NCBI GenBank assembly: GCA_019420945.1
Contig: JAHZGF010000054.1
Location: forward strand, 1-64,000
DNA from: Clostridiales bacterium
Lineage (GTDB): Bacteria > Bacillota > Clostridia > Oscillospirales > Oscillospiraceae
DNA length: 64,000 nucleotides
Direction of reading: 5' to 3'
Part shown: positions 17,105 to 25,626 of the stretch, piece by piece
How the letters are laid out: every line of letters starts with the position of its first letter
Position numbering within the stretch: position 1 is the stretch's first letter
Made by a program: the position numbers and the translations under genes
The notes under the pieces: model-generated
The model's input: only the letters and a program-made list of their open reading frames with translations
What the model was told of the DNA's origin: nothing
Databases searched by the model: none

Positions 17105-18097
17105 TCAGCCACCCAGCAAACTCTGATCAAAGGCGAAGAGGGCCTCGTTGATTTCAAAGATGTTGTAGTTTTGATGGGCGATAAAATACTCCACGATGAT
17201 GTCAAACTTACTGGCGTGGGAGAAGGCAAAGCCCGCTTTCTCCAGCATCTCCCGGGCCTCCTCCAGGGGCAGTTCCAATGCGATGGCAAAGGCCATGGCG
17301 GTGGGCTTGGAGGGCTTGTAGTGGATGTCCGAGCGGATCTTGGAGAAGAGCTTGCGGTCGATGTTGGCTTTTTTGTAGCATTGGGCGTCGGTCATGCCCC
17401 GCTCGTCGATTTTCCGCAGCAGCATCTGGGAAAAACTCTCATCCAGCTTGCTGAGGGCCTGGTCCAACCCGGAGGGAGCTGCCACAGGGAGGGGCCACTC
17501 ATCTTGCACCATGGGCGCAGAGGCCAGGGCCATCCGGCGAAGCTGGGTTTCCCGGCTGTCGGTGTGGGCATCCACATAGCGGTCGTCGATGTAGGAGGCA
17601 ATGTCCGCAAAGAGCTTTCCGCCGATGGTATAGGCGGCCCGGTCGAAAATTACCAAATATACCGCCATATCGTGGGCTAGCAGAAAATCCCCGATGGTGT
17701 CTACCGCCACCTTCAGGGCCTGATCCTTGGGGTAGCCATACACCCCGGAGGAGATCAACGGGAAAGCAACGCTTTCACATTGGTTGGCCAGGGCCAGCTC
17801 CAGAGAGGAGCGGTAGGCCGAGACCAGCAACTCCTGCTCCCCGTGGCCGCCGCCTCTCCAAATGGGGCCTACAGTGTGGATCACAAACCGGGCGGGCAGG
17901 CGGTAGCCCTTTGTGATCTTGGCCTGTCCGGTTTTGCAGCCCCCCAGGGTCCGGCACTCGGCCAGCAGCTTTGGCCCGGCGGCCCGGTGAATGGCGCCGT
18001 CCACGCCACCACCGCCCAGCAGGCTCTCGTTGGCGGCATTGACAATGGCATCCACCTTCATGGTGGTAATATCGTTTCGTACAATCTGCAGTGGCAC
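17105..18097 (-). CDS. macrodomain protein with C-terminal HTH-like domain
   Basis: 330 residues, started at a GTG with GAGGAGG upstream. Residues 1 to about 165 are a macrodomain: VDAIVNAANESLLGGGGVDGAIHRAAG is the ADP-ribose binding loop and ISSGVYGYPKDQA the second loop, both intact, so binding or hydrolysis of ADP-ribose or O-acetyl-ADP-ribose is likely. The C-terminal 110 residues (from about RKIDERGMTDAQCYKKANI) look like an XRE-type helix-turn-helix fold with KLFSKIRSD as recognition helix. It is the first gene of a two-gene unit with the vWA protein. Confidence 0.8.
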   Translation of the reverse strand: MPLQIVRNDITTMKVDAIVNAANESLLGGGGVDGAIHRAAGPKLLAECRTLGGCKTGQAKITKGYRLPARFVIHTVGPIWRGGGHGEQELLVSAYRSSLELALANQCESVAFPLISSGVYGYPKDQALKVAVDTIGDFLLAHDMAVYLVIFDRAAYTIGGKLFADIASYIDDRYVDAHTDSRETQLRRMALASAPMVQDEWPLPVAAPSGLDQALSKLDESFSQMLLRKIDERGMTDAQCYKKANIDRKLFSKIRSDIHYKPSKPTAMAFAIALELPLEEAREMLEKAGFAFSHASKFDIIVEYFIAHQNYNIFEINEALFAFDQSLLGG

Positions 18098-18196
18098 GAC
18101 AGCACCTCCTCGCGTTCTGCAAACTCTTTTTCAGCGACCTTAACAAAGGGCGGGAAAAGAGCATTTGAAAGAATAAATCACAGCCATCTTATAATT

Positions 18197-18225
18197 ATGA
18201 TACCATAAGCGGCTCCCCGTGGCAA
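18197..18225 (-). promoter_or_regulatory. promoter of the macrodomain/vWA unit
   Basis: On the minus strand TTGCCA (18220-18225) and TATCAT (18197-18202) are 17 bp apart, about 100 bp before the GTG start. Confidence 0.5.
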
Positions 18226-18326
18226 TCAGACCAAGAGGGGGCAGAAGAACAGAAAAATATGGATCGGAGCAATGAATGTGCAACCGCAAGAAGCGCCACT
18301 GGAAACGAAATCATAGTCTGAACATA

Positions 18327-18355
18327 TTGAAGAACAAAGGTGAAACTGTTATAAT
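18327..18355 (+). promoter_or_regulatory. promoter of the ubiquitin-domain surface protein
   Basis: TTGAAG at 18327-18332 and a perfect TATAAT at 18350-18355, spacer 17 bp, with CAGGAGG before the ATG at 18427. The rest of the 330-bp divergent gap 18098-18426 holds no gene. Confidence 0.65.
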
Positions 18356-18426
18356 TTTTTCCGTACGTTTACAAGCACAGAGTCCCTTGATGCGGAGTGT
18401 AAATAAAGAGCCCAGGAGGTATTTTT

Positions 18427-21400
18427 ATGACCCGACACAAAACACCTCGCCGATTGCTGGCGATCCTGCTAACGCTGATGTTGGTGGTGGGCACACTGTC
18501 TACCACGGCATTTGCTATGCAGATTTTCGTGAAAGTTGACATGACCGGCAAGCATATTACCCTTGAAGTAGAACCGACAGATCGGATTGAAGATGTAAAG
18601 GTGAAAATCCAGGACCAAGAAGGAATTCCGCCGGATCAACAGATTCTGATATTTGCCGGGAAAATGCTTGAGGACGGCTATACCTTGCAAGATTATTTCA
18701 TCCAAAAGGACAGCACGTTGCATCTCATTTTGAATGCTGTTACCTATCTGGACGAAACCGGCACACTACAGACACTGATAGAAGATTATACTGACATCAA
18801 AGATGAAAATGCTCCAACCGAATGGACGACCGGCTGGTATGTGGCGGATGGCGGTGTGACCATCGACAGCCGTGTGACCGTAAATGGCGACGTGAAGCTG
18901 ATTTTGAAGAATGGTACCAACCTTACTGTCAACGGCGGTATTGGCGTATCTGATGGCAACAGCTTTACTGTCTATGCCCAGTCCACTGCCGAGGATACAA
19001 TGGGGGCGCTGATCGCCAACGGCAATAATTACAATGCCGGCATCGGCGGCGGCAATGGCACGGGCTATGGCGGAGCTGCAGGCAACATCACCATCAACGG
19101 TGGCAAAATCACTGCTGCTGGAGACTATGAAAACGCTGCCGGCATCGGCGGCAGTAATAACGGCTGTGGCGATATCATCATCAACAGCGGTATTGTCGAG
19201 GCCACAGGCAGCAAACAAGCACCCGGCATTGGCGGCAGCGCATTTTACGGCAATGTCCTCATCAATGGCGGTAGTGTTACCGCTACCGGTGGCAACGACG
19301 GTCCGGGTCTTGGCGGCGGCAGAATTGAGGTCACCATCAACGACGGCAGAGTCACAGCCAACGGTGGAATCTTTGATGCAGGCATCAGCGGGTCCGGCAG
19401 CCTTATCATCAACGGAGGCAGTGTTACTGCCACCGGCAAAAGCAACAACGGGATTGACATCAAAAACATCACCATCAATGGCGGCATTGTTAACGCCATT
19501 GCCGGCAGTGACAGCGCGGCTGGTATTGGCTCTAATTCCATCACTACCACTACTACTTGCATTGCTGGCGGTACCGTCTATACTACGAAGATCTATGGCA
19601 CTTTCTACACAGGCCAGAATAGAGATGCGGTCATCTTTGCATCGTCCATCGCTGACCAGACCAGCAAGGACGAATGGAGCGGCCTTATTTTTGAGGGCAG
19701 CGAAGGCAAGATCTATGGCGAAAGCTATACGATAGATGAAGCGCTCACCATCCCTGCAGGCAATATACTGATCGTGGAAAACGGCAAGAGCCTGATTAAC
19801 AACAGTGACGTTACCAACAATGGCACCATCCAGATCGACATGGGCGGCACCTATTCCGGCCCGCAGCCCGATGGGAACAAGCCCGCTTATCAGATCGGCT
19901 GGGATATCGATGGCGATGGCATTGCGGACGAAACCGAATATCTGGCCTATGGTGCGACGCCCAGCCATGAAGATGTCAGCAAGGAGGCGGATGAACAGTA
20001 CACCTATACCTTCAGCGGCTGGCTGCCTGCACTTGCTGAGGTGACCGAACCGGTCACCTATAAGGCTCAATTTTCTTCCAGTGTGCGGAACTATACGGTG
20101 ATGCTGCCGGAAGATCCGGTTGGATATTCTGTTTCCACAGACAATAGTACATCTGTCGGGTATAACGGCACCTTCACCTTTGCCGTGGAACTGGAACAGG
20201 GATACTATAAGGCATCTGACTTTGCGGTGAAAGCCAATGGACAGGTGTTGACTCCTGACGAAGACGGCAACTACACTGTGCGGGTGCTGGGGGATGTACA
20301 GATCACCATCGAGGGCGTTGCCCGGGAGACCGCTCCTGCCGCCCCCACAGTGGATACCCATGGCTATGATTCTGAGTGGACGGCCAGCAATGTAATCCTC
20401 ACCCCCTCTGCCACGGCTGACAGCGGCATTGCCTACTACGAGTACTCCAAAGATAACGGGGCAAACTGGGTGAAGCTCACAGGAGACAGTCTGACCATTT
20501 CCGAGAGTGATTTTGAAACGGACTATGTTTTCCGCGCTGTCTCCAATGCCGGCAGCGTCAGTGCAGCCAGCGAGCCTGTTACGGTGAGAATTGATAAGGG
20601 GGTGCCTGGAGTGTTCCTTTCTGGCAACACAACAGACTATTGCCAGGAGGACACTTTGGAGATTATCCCCATTATCGGCCTTTCCGGTATTTCCAAGGTG
20701 GAAATCAAGAATGCGGATGGCACCTGGACGGCGCTTACTCCTTCCGATGACAACCCGAATGTCTATTTCTATCCTATCACAGAAAACGGCACCTACACCT
20801 TCCGGTCCACAAGCGGAACCGGTGTGGTAAGCAGGGAAAAAAGTATCACCTACACCAACATCGACGCGGTCAAACCGGTGGTATCCATCGGTTCCAATGG
20901 CTATGAGCCGGGCTCCTGGACCAATCAGAATGTCACGCTGTCTGTGTCCAACACAGCGGACAATCTGGGCACCACCACCTTCCAGTACAAGGTGGGTGAC
21001 GGAAACTGGCAGCCCTATACCGGCAATATCACTGTTTCTGAGGAAACTGAGGGCGCAGTTTATACCTTTAAGGCAATCAGCGCCAGCGGTGTGGAAAGCG
21101 ATGAGGCTTCCATCACGGTGAAGGTAGACAAAACCGCTCCGGACGGCGACATCCTGTTTGAGGAAAACTCCGTCAAGCAGTTGATCAATCAAATCACCTT
21201 CGGCCTGTTTTTCAACCGCAACATCGATGTGGAGATCACCGCCACGGATGCCTGGGGCCAGGTGGACACCATCGAGTTCTATCAGAGCGACAAGGTGCTG
21301 ACTGAAGCTGAGGTGCAGGCCATCACCCAGTGGACCAAGACTGACGGAGCCTTCAGTGTTACCGCCCAGGATCAGGCACAGTTCATCTACTATGTGAAGA

Positions 21401-22653
21401 TCACCGATAAGGCGGGCAACAGCACCTGCTTCGGCTCCGACGGTGCAACCTTTGATCTGACCGCCCCTGCCATCACCGGTGTTGACAACGGCAGCACCTA
21501 CTACACCACCCAGAATGTCACTGTGTCCGATGCCAACCTGTCTGATGTGACCCTCAACGGTGTGACCGATGATGAAACTTTGACCCTCACCGGCAATGTG
21601 ACTCAGACCTACACCATTGTGGCCACCGACAAGGCGGGCAACAAGACGGAATACACCGTGACTATGAAGCCCATTGGAAGCCTTGATGACGCCATTGAGG
21701 GCATCACAACCGACAATGTGACTTCCCAGGATAAAGCAGAGATTGAAGCGGTAAAATCTGCTGTGGAGTCGGTGGATCAGACGACAGCCACCGATGAAGA
21801 AAAGGCAGAACTCAACGAAATACTGGATTACTGTGAGGCTCTGCTCACAAAGCTGGAAGAATCCGCCCAGGCCGGGGATACCGAAAACATTGATAAGGTG
21901 GAGAACATCACCTCGGATAATGTGGGTCTGGAGGATAAGGACGATCTGACCTCCGCCAAGGACGATCTGGAAAATGCGCTTGAAAACTTCGGAGATAACT
22001 ACACTGAAGAGGAAAAAGCAGCATTGGAAGAGAAACTGGAGCAGATCAATAACGCCCTGGAAAGCATTGAAAAAGTAGAGGCGGTAATGGATGCGATTGC
22101 TGCGCTGCCTGACACGGTAGAGCCGGACGATACTGCAACGGAAGCGTTGATCAATGCGGCCAAAGAGCAGTACGATGCGCTGACTGAGCATGAGAAGTCG
22201 CTGATTCCGGAAGAGATGAAAGAAAAGCTGGAAAGCCTGCTTGGCGATCTGCTGGACTATCGAATTGTCGGTGGCAGCGGCGGACAGTGGACGGTGGGAG
22301 ACGACGGTTCCATCACCATGATAGCCAACGGTCCCGTTGAGAAATTCGTAGAGATTAAAGTGGATGGAACAGCTGTTGATGCAGCAAACTATACGGTGAA
22401 ATCCGGAAGTACCATCATCACCTTAAAGCCGGAGTATCTGAATACATTGTCGGCTGGTAAGCATACTCTGACCGTGGTTTATACGGACGGCCAGGCAATC
22501 GGTGAGTTTGAGATCTTAAAGAAGACGGAAACCACTACACCCCAAACCGGCGATAACAGCAATGTGGGCCTTTGGATTACACTTCTGTTTGTGGCCGCTG
22601 GCGGCCTGACCGGAACAACGGTTTACAGCCGCAGAAAGAAACACAGCAAATAA
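18427..22653 (+). CDS. wall-anchored surface protein with an N-terminal ubiquitin domain
   Basis: 1408 residues. Residues 1-30 are a signal peptide ending TTAFA, and residues 31 to 102 are a ubiquitin fold that begins exactly at the cleavage site with MQIFVK. Residues of about 120-400 are a Gly/Asn-rich beta-helix-like stretch with repeated ITINGG and GIGG motifs. YTYTFSGW near 525 starts an InlB-B-like repeat, followed by several Ig-like modules (about 620-1060), a helical region (about 1090-1280), and a sorting signal PQTGD (1372-1376), a membrane segment and a basic tail RRKKHSK. It is therefore exported and linked to peptidoglycan by a sortase. Apart from the ubiquitin domain it resembles other large gut Clostridia adhesin-like proteins. 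The role is unknown; display towards host proteins is an inference. Confidence 0.88.
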   Translation: MTRHKTPRRLLAILLTLMLVVGTLSTTAFAMQIFVKVDMTGKHITLEVEPTDRIEDVKVKIQDQEGIPPDQQILIFAGKMLEDGYTLQDYFIQKDSTLHLILNAVTYLDETGTLQTLIEDYTDIKDENAPTEWTTGWYVADGGVTIDSRVTVNGDVKLILKNGTNLTVNGGIGVSDGNSFTVYAQSTAEDTMGALIANGNNYNAGIGGGNGTGYGGAAGNITINGGKITAAGDYENAAGIGGSNNGCGDIIINSGIVEATGSKQAPGIGGSAFYGNVLINGGSVTATGGNDGPGLGGGRIEVTINDGRVTANGGIFDAGISGSGSLIINGGSVTATGKSNNGIDIKNITINGGIVNAIAGSDSAAGIGSNSITTTTTCIAGGTVYTTKIYGTFYTGQNRDAVIFASSIADQTSKDEWSGLIFEGSEGKIYGESYTIDEALTIPAGNILIVENGKSLINNSDVTNNGTIQIDMGGTYSGPQPDGNKPAYQIGWDIDGDGIADETEYLAYGATPSHEDVSKEADEQYTYTFSGWLPALAEVTEPVTYKAQFSSSVRNYTVMLPEDPVGYSVSTDNSTSVGYNGTFTFAVELEQGYYKASDFAVKANGQVLTPDEDGNYTVRVLGDVQITIEGVARETAPAAPTVDTHGYDSEWTASNVILTPSATADSGIAYYEYSKDNGANWVKLTGDSLTISESDFETDYVFRAVSNAGSVSAASEPVTVRIDKGVPGVFLSGNTTDYCQEDTLEIIPIIGLSGISKVEIKNADGTWTALTPSDDNPNVYFYPITENGTYTFRSTSGTGVVSREKSITYTNIDAVKPVVSIGSNGYEPGSWTNQNVTLSVSNTADNLGTTTFQYKVGDGNWQPYTGNITVSEETEGAVYTFKAISASGVESDEASITVKVDKTAPDGDILFEENSVKQLINQITFGLFFNRNIDVEITATDAWGQVDTIEFYQSDKVLTEAEVQAITQWTKTDGAFSVTAQDQAQFIYYVKITDKAGNSTCFGSDGATFDLTAPAITGVDNGSTYYTTQNVTVSDANLSDVTLNGVTDDETLTLTGNVTQTYTIVATDKAGNKTEYTVTMKPIGSLDDAIEGITTDNVTSQDKAEIEAVKSAVESVDQTTATDEEKAELNEILDYCEALLTKLEESAQAGDTENIDKVENITSDNVGLEDKDDLTSAKDDLENALENFGDNYTEEEKAALEEKLEQINNALESIEKVEAVMDAIAALPDTVEPDDTATEALINAAKEQYDALTEHEKSLIPEEMKEKLESLLGDLLDYRIVGGSGGQWTVGDDGSITMIANGPVEKFVEIKVDGTAVDAANYTVKSGSTIITLKPEYLNTLSAGKHTLTVVYTDGQAIGEFEILKKTETTTPQTGDNSNVGLWITLLFVAAGGLTGTTVYSRRKKHSK
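18517..18732 (+). other. segment encoding the ubiquitin domain
   Basis: By hand alignment about 56 of the first 71 ubiquitin positions are identical, with one inserted residue after Lys6. Lysines 6, 11, 27, 29, 48 and 63 are kept; Lys33 is Gln. Ile44 and His68 of the binding patch are kept, Leu8 is Met and Val70 is Ile. Arg42, Arg54 and Arg72 are replaced, and the C-terminal LRGG needed for conjugation is absent: the chain runs on into LNAVTYLDE. It thus could be bound or modified as ubiquitin but not activated by E1. Confidence 0.9.
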
Positions 22654-22660
22654 TTTGCAA

Positions 22661-22699
22661 CAACAAATGCACCCCCTTTTTTTAGGGGGTGCATTGTTG
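22661..22699. terminator. bidirectional terminator between convergent genes
   Basis: A 16-bp stem with one bulge (ATGCACCCCCT and its complement around a T-rich loop), serving the surface-protein gene on plus and the zinc-ribbon gene on minus. Confidence 0.75.
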
Positions 22700-22772
22700 T
22701 TTATGCAAGGTAGTCATAAGTTTGCAGACAATCTGTTCTTTGGAGTGTCTTCTATTTTGTAGTCGCTCTGAC

Positions 22773-23486
22773 TCAGTCCAGTTGAATGGGTTCGTGAGGA
22801 TATGGATTTTGCGCCAGCAACGCCAGCAGTCTCTGCTGCAGTTCCTGTTTGCCCAACCTGCCGCAGGTCTGGATCAGCTCCTCCTGGGGGAGGTCCACAT
22901 AGGCGCTCTGGAACAGCTGCCGGGCCAGCCGGTGGTTCCACTCCAATTCCTCCACCAGCCGAGTCTGAATTTCCTCCCGCAGCAATAGGTCAAAGCAATC
23001 CCAGTCCAGCAGCTGCCGGGCCACGTCCTTTTGCTGTAAATGCTCCTCCGCCGTATTCAGCAGCAGCTCCATCATGGCAATGGCAGTGTCCGGATCCGTA
23101 TCTGCCGCACCCAGCAGAAGGTCCATGGTGTCCATCTCTGCCCGTTGGGCCGGGGTAAACCGGCTGGCCGCATTGGGAAAGGCGGTCAGCAGCAGATCCC
23201 GGCAGGCCCATTCATACCGGGAAAAATCCCAGCGGCGAACGGCATCCTCCAGTGCGGCATAATCCAGGGTAGGTTGCTGGTCATCTTGGGAGTCTTCCGC
23301 TATGTGTTGATTAGGCGTGTGGCTTCTTTGCTCAGTCTGCTGCATTCGGACCGCCTGGACCAGCTTGGCTTTCTGAGCAGGGGCGAGGGAAGCAAGGGAG
23401 CCAAAATCTCCGCACCAGGTGCAGTCCCAGCGCTGGCCCCGAATTCGGACGGGGCTGCCGCAGTGGGGGCATCGGATCTTTGTCAT
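22773..23486 (-). CDS. zinc-ribbon protein of unknown function
   Basis: 237 residues. Two cysteine pairs (CPHCG at residues 5-9 and CTWCG about 14 residues later) form a zinc ribbon at the N-terminus. The rest is predicted mostly helical, rich in Glu, Leu and Gln (DLLLTAFPNA, MMELLLNTAEEHLQQKDVARQLL), without membrane segments. I do not recognise a family. It faces the surface-protein gene and is separated from the two-component genes by 350 bp, so it is probably transcribed alone. Confidence 0.65.
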   Translation of the reverse strand: MTKIRCPHCGSPVRIRGQRWDCTWCGDFGSLASLAPAQKAKLVQAVRMQQTEQRSHTPNQHIAEDSQDDQQPTLDYAALEDAVRRWDFSRYEWACRDLLLTAFPNAASRFTPAQRAEMDTMDLLLGAADTDPDTAIAMMELLLNTAEEHLQQKDVARQLLDWDCFDLLLREEIQTRLVEELEWNHRLARQLFQSAYVDLPQEELIQTCGRLGKQELQQRLLALLAQNPYPHEPIQLD

Positions 23487-23835
23487 AGGTCTATCCCTCC
23501 TGGATTGCAGGTTATCAGTTTATGGTACACAATGGAGTATGGTGTGGCTGTTGCCGGTATCCTATCCCGGGGCACCGGAAAGCCTTTTTTAAATTATAGC
23601 ATAAGTTGATGGGACTGGGCCAGTGACCTTGAGGAGCGCATCGGTTTTACGGAGAAAATCTCCATTGAGAATTTACAAATATCAGAAGAATAAATGCAGA
23701 AATAAGGAAAAGACTGGAACAAGACAAATAGAAAAATCTTGATTTATGCTCCCGATGCAAGTATGCTTTATTTAATCCAGTCAGAGAAAATTTGTTTGAT
23801 ATAGAGAACAAATGGATATTCCGGGAGCGATTGCC
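23487..23835. other. AT-rich intergenic region between divergent genes
   Basis: No gene. An ATTATA (minus-strand TATAAT) at 23593-23598 could serve the zinc-ribbon gene. The stretch 23660-23800 is AT-rich and should hold the response-regulator promoter, but I see no good -35/-10 pair. Confidence 0.4.
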
Positions 23836-24516
23836 GTGAAGGAACGTATTTTAATCATAGAGGACGACCAAAAGATTGGCTACCACCTGTCCGCCCTGCT
23901 GACAGAGGAAGGCTTTTTGCCTACCGCCAAAGGCAGTTGGGGGGAGGCGGAGCCGGTGCTGGTCAGCGGTGGGGTGGACCTGGTGCTGCTTGACATCACC
24001 CTGCCCGACGCCAACGGCTATTCCCTTTGTACCGCCATCAAGCGGCGCTGGGATTTGCCGGTGATCTTTCTGACGGCGTTGGGGGACGAGTCCAGCATTG
24101 TCACCGGCTTTGATCTGGGGGCGGACGACTACATCAGCAAGCCCTTCCGGCCCTTGGAGCTGGTGTCTAGGATCAAGAATGTGCTGCGCCGGACCGGAAA
24201 AGCCCCTGCACAGCTCCGTTGCGGCGGACTGACGGTAGATGCAGTCCAGGCCAGAGTGTGGCGGGATGGCGCAGAACTTAGGCTCTCTGCCCTGGAATAC
24301 CGGTTGCTGCTGATCTTCTTGAGCCACCGGGGTCAGGTGCTGAGCCGGAGCAGACTGTTGGAGGAGCTTTGGGACAGCTGCGGGGACTTCGTCAACGACA
24401 ACACTTTGACGGTCTACATTAAGCGGCTGCGGGAGAAAATTGAGCAGGACCCCGCAAACCCGACACTGTTGAAGACGATCCGGGGACTGGGCTACCAGAT
24501 GGGGGACCAGAGATGA
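23836..24516 (+). CDS. OmpR-family response regulator
   Basis: 226 residues from the GTG at 23836, chosen because GGGAG sits eight bases upstream; an ATG 24 bases earlier has no ribosome site. The receiver domain has the acidic pair IIEDDQ, phospho-acceptor in LVLLDITLPD and lysine in YISKPFRP. The C-terminal winged helix (LSALEYRLLLIFLSHRGQVLSRSRLLEELW) binds DNA. It is the partner of the histidine kinase overlapping by ATGA and, from position, controls the ABC exporter downstream, as in BceRS/VanRS-like systems that sense cell-envelope stress or peptides. Confidence 0.87.
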   Translation: MKERILIIEDDQKIGYHLSALLTEEGFLPTAKGSWGEAEPVLVSGGVDLVLLDITLPDANGYSLCTAIKRRWDLPVIFLTALGDESSIVTGFDLGADDYISKPFRPLELVSRIKNVLRRTGKAPAQLRCGGLTVDAVQARVWRDGAELRLSALEYRLLLIFLSHRGQVLSRSRLLEELWDSCGDFVNDNTLTVYIKRLREKIEQDPANPTLLKTIRGLGYQMGDQR

Positions 24517-25520
24517 AGCTGCTGCAAAATCCCGAAGTCCGGCGACCGGTGCAGATCTATTGTCTCTTTACAGTGCTGGTCACGGTACTTGGTTTTCTGC
24601 TGTCTCCGGTCTGCGGTCTATTTGCACTGGTGATCTGTGCTGTCAGTCTGCTATTTTTTCTGTTGATCACAGGACGGCGCTACCGCCGGATTGAGGAGCT
24701 GACCCGGCAGTTGAACACGGTGCTCCACTCCGGCAGCATTTTGGAACCAGGCCAGGAGCAGGAGGGGGAGTTGTCCATCCTGTCCACGGAGATCTACAAG
24801 CTCACCCTGCGGCTCCAGGAGCAGGCCGAGGCCCTGCGACGGGACAAGCTCTATCTGCGGGATTCTCTGGCGGACCTGTCCCATCAGCTGCGGACGCCGT
24901 TGACCTCCATGCAGCTCATCGCATCCCGGCTGAACCGGCTGGAGCTGTCCCAGGAGGAAAAGCTGTTGTTGGTGCTGGAATTGAAAAAACTGCTTTCCCA
25001 GACCGAATGGCTGGTTTCCGCCCTGCTGAAACTGTCTCAGCTGGAGTCGGGCACTGTGCCCTTTCAGAACCAGCGGGTTTCGCTGGCCGAGTTGACGGAG
25101 ACAGCCCTGGCCCCGCTGCAGGTGCAGCTGGAACTGAAGGGGCTGACCTTGCAGATGGACATTTCCCCGGAGGCCGGGTTTCAGGGGGATCTGCTCTGGT
25201 CCGCCCAGGCCCTGGGCAATGTGCTGAAGAACTGTGTGGAGCATACTCCGGAAGGGGGCGTGATTACCGTTGCCGGGACGGAAAACCAGCTTTACACCCA
25301 GATTACCGTGGGGGATACCGGCCCCGGCATCTCTCCCCAGGAGCTGCCCCACATCTTTGAGCGTTTTTATCGGGGCAGCGCCCGGACACAGCACGGGTTT
25401 GGCATTGGGCTGGCGCTGGCCAAACTGATCCTGGAGCGCCAGAACGGCACCATACGGGCGGGAAACGCCGACGCCGGAGGGGCGCTGTTCGAACTTCGGT
25501 ATTATAAGGGGGCCGTGTAA
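24513..25520 (+). CDS. sensor histidine kinase
   Basis: 335 residues with two close N-terminal membrane segments (about 15-55) and almost no extracellular loop, an intramembrane-sensing layout. The H-box is DLSHQLRTPLTS, the ATP-binding boxes are NVLKNCVEHT, GDTGPGIS and the G2 box GFGIGLALAK. The short sensor suggests it detects signals in or through the membrane, perhaps through the ABC permease encoded downstream. It overlaps the response-regulator gene by ATGA. Confidence 0.87.
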   Translation: MKLLQNPEVRRPVQIYCLFTVLVTVLGFLLSPVCGLFALVICAVSLLFFLLITGRRYRRIEELTRQLNTVLHSGSILEPGQEQEGELSILSTEIYKLTLRLQEQAEALRRDKLYLRDSLADLSHQLRTPLTSMQLIASRLNRLELSQEEKLLLVLELKKLLSQTEWLVSALLKLSQLESGTVPFQNQRVSLAELTETALAPLQVQLELKGLTLQMDISPEAGFQGDLLWSAQALGNVLKNCVEHTPEGGVITVAGTENQLYTQITVGDTGPGISPQELPHIFERFYRGSARTQHGFGIGLALAKLILERQNGTIRAGNADAGGALFELRYYKGAV

Positions 25521-25537
25521 ACGGCCCTCTGTTTTTT
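25508..25537 (+). terminator. intrinsic terminator at the end of the kinase gene
   Basis: GGGCCGT, loop GTAA, ACGGCCC, then GTTTTTTCC. The stem spans the kinase stop codon. The exporter genes therefore have their own promoter. Confidence 0.7.
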
Positions 25538-25543
25538 CCTTTG

Positions 25544-25592
25544 TGACAATATTGTCATCCTCCAGTCACCGGGGTGTCACCCGGAACTGTCA
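25544..25592 (+). promoter_or_regulatory. probable response-regulator binding region of the ABC exporter
   Basis: A perfect 14-bp palindrome, TGACAATATTGTCA, at 25544-25557 is followed by two more TGTCA units at 25575 and 25588. A weak TACTAA -10 box follows at 25593 without a consensus -35, as expected for an activated promoter. AGGAGGT precedes the start at 25627. Confidence 0.55.
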
Positions 25593-25626
25593 TACTAAAG
25601 CTATCAAGGGGCAGGAGGTGTGCCGG

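Noticed and set aside
18517..18732. Contamination with eukaryotic sequence
   Set aside because: The domain is in frame with a bacterial signal peptide and a sortase signal, and has a bacterial promoter and ribosome site.
18766..22191. A 1141-codon open frame on the minus strand
   Set aside because: It lies antisense to the ubiquitin-domain surface protein, whose repeats keep the opposite frame free of stops. It has no ribosome site and a composition unlike real proteins.
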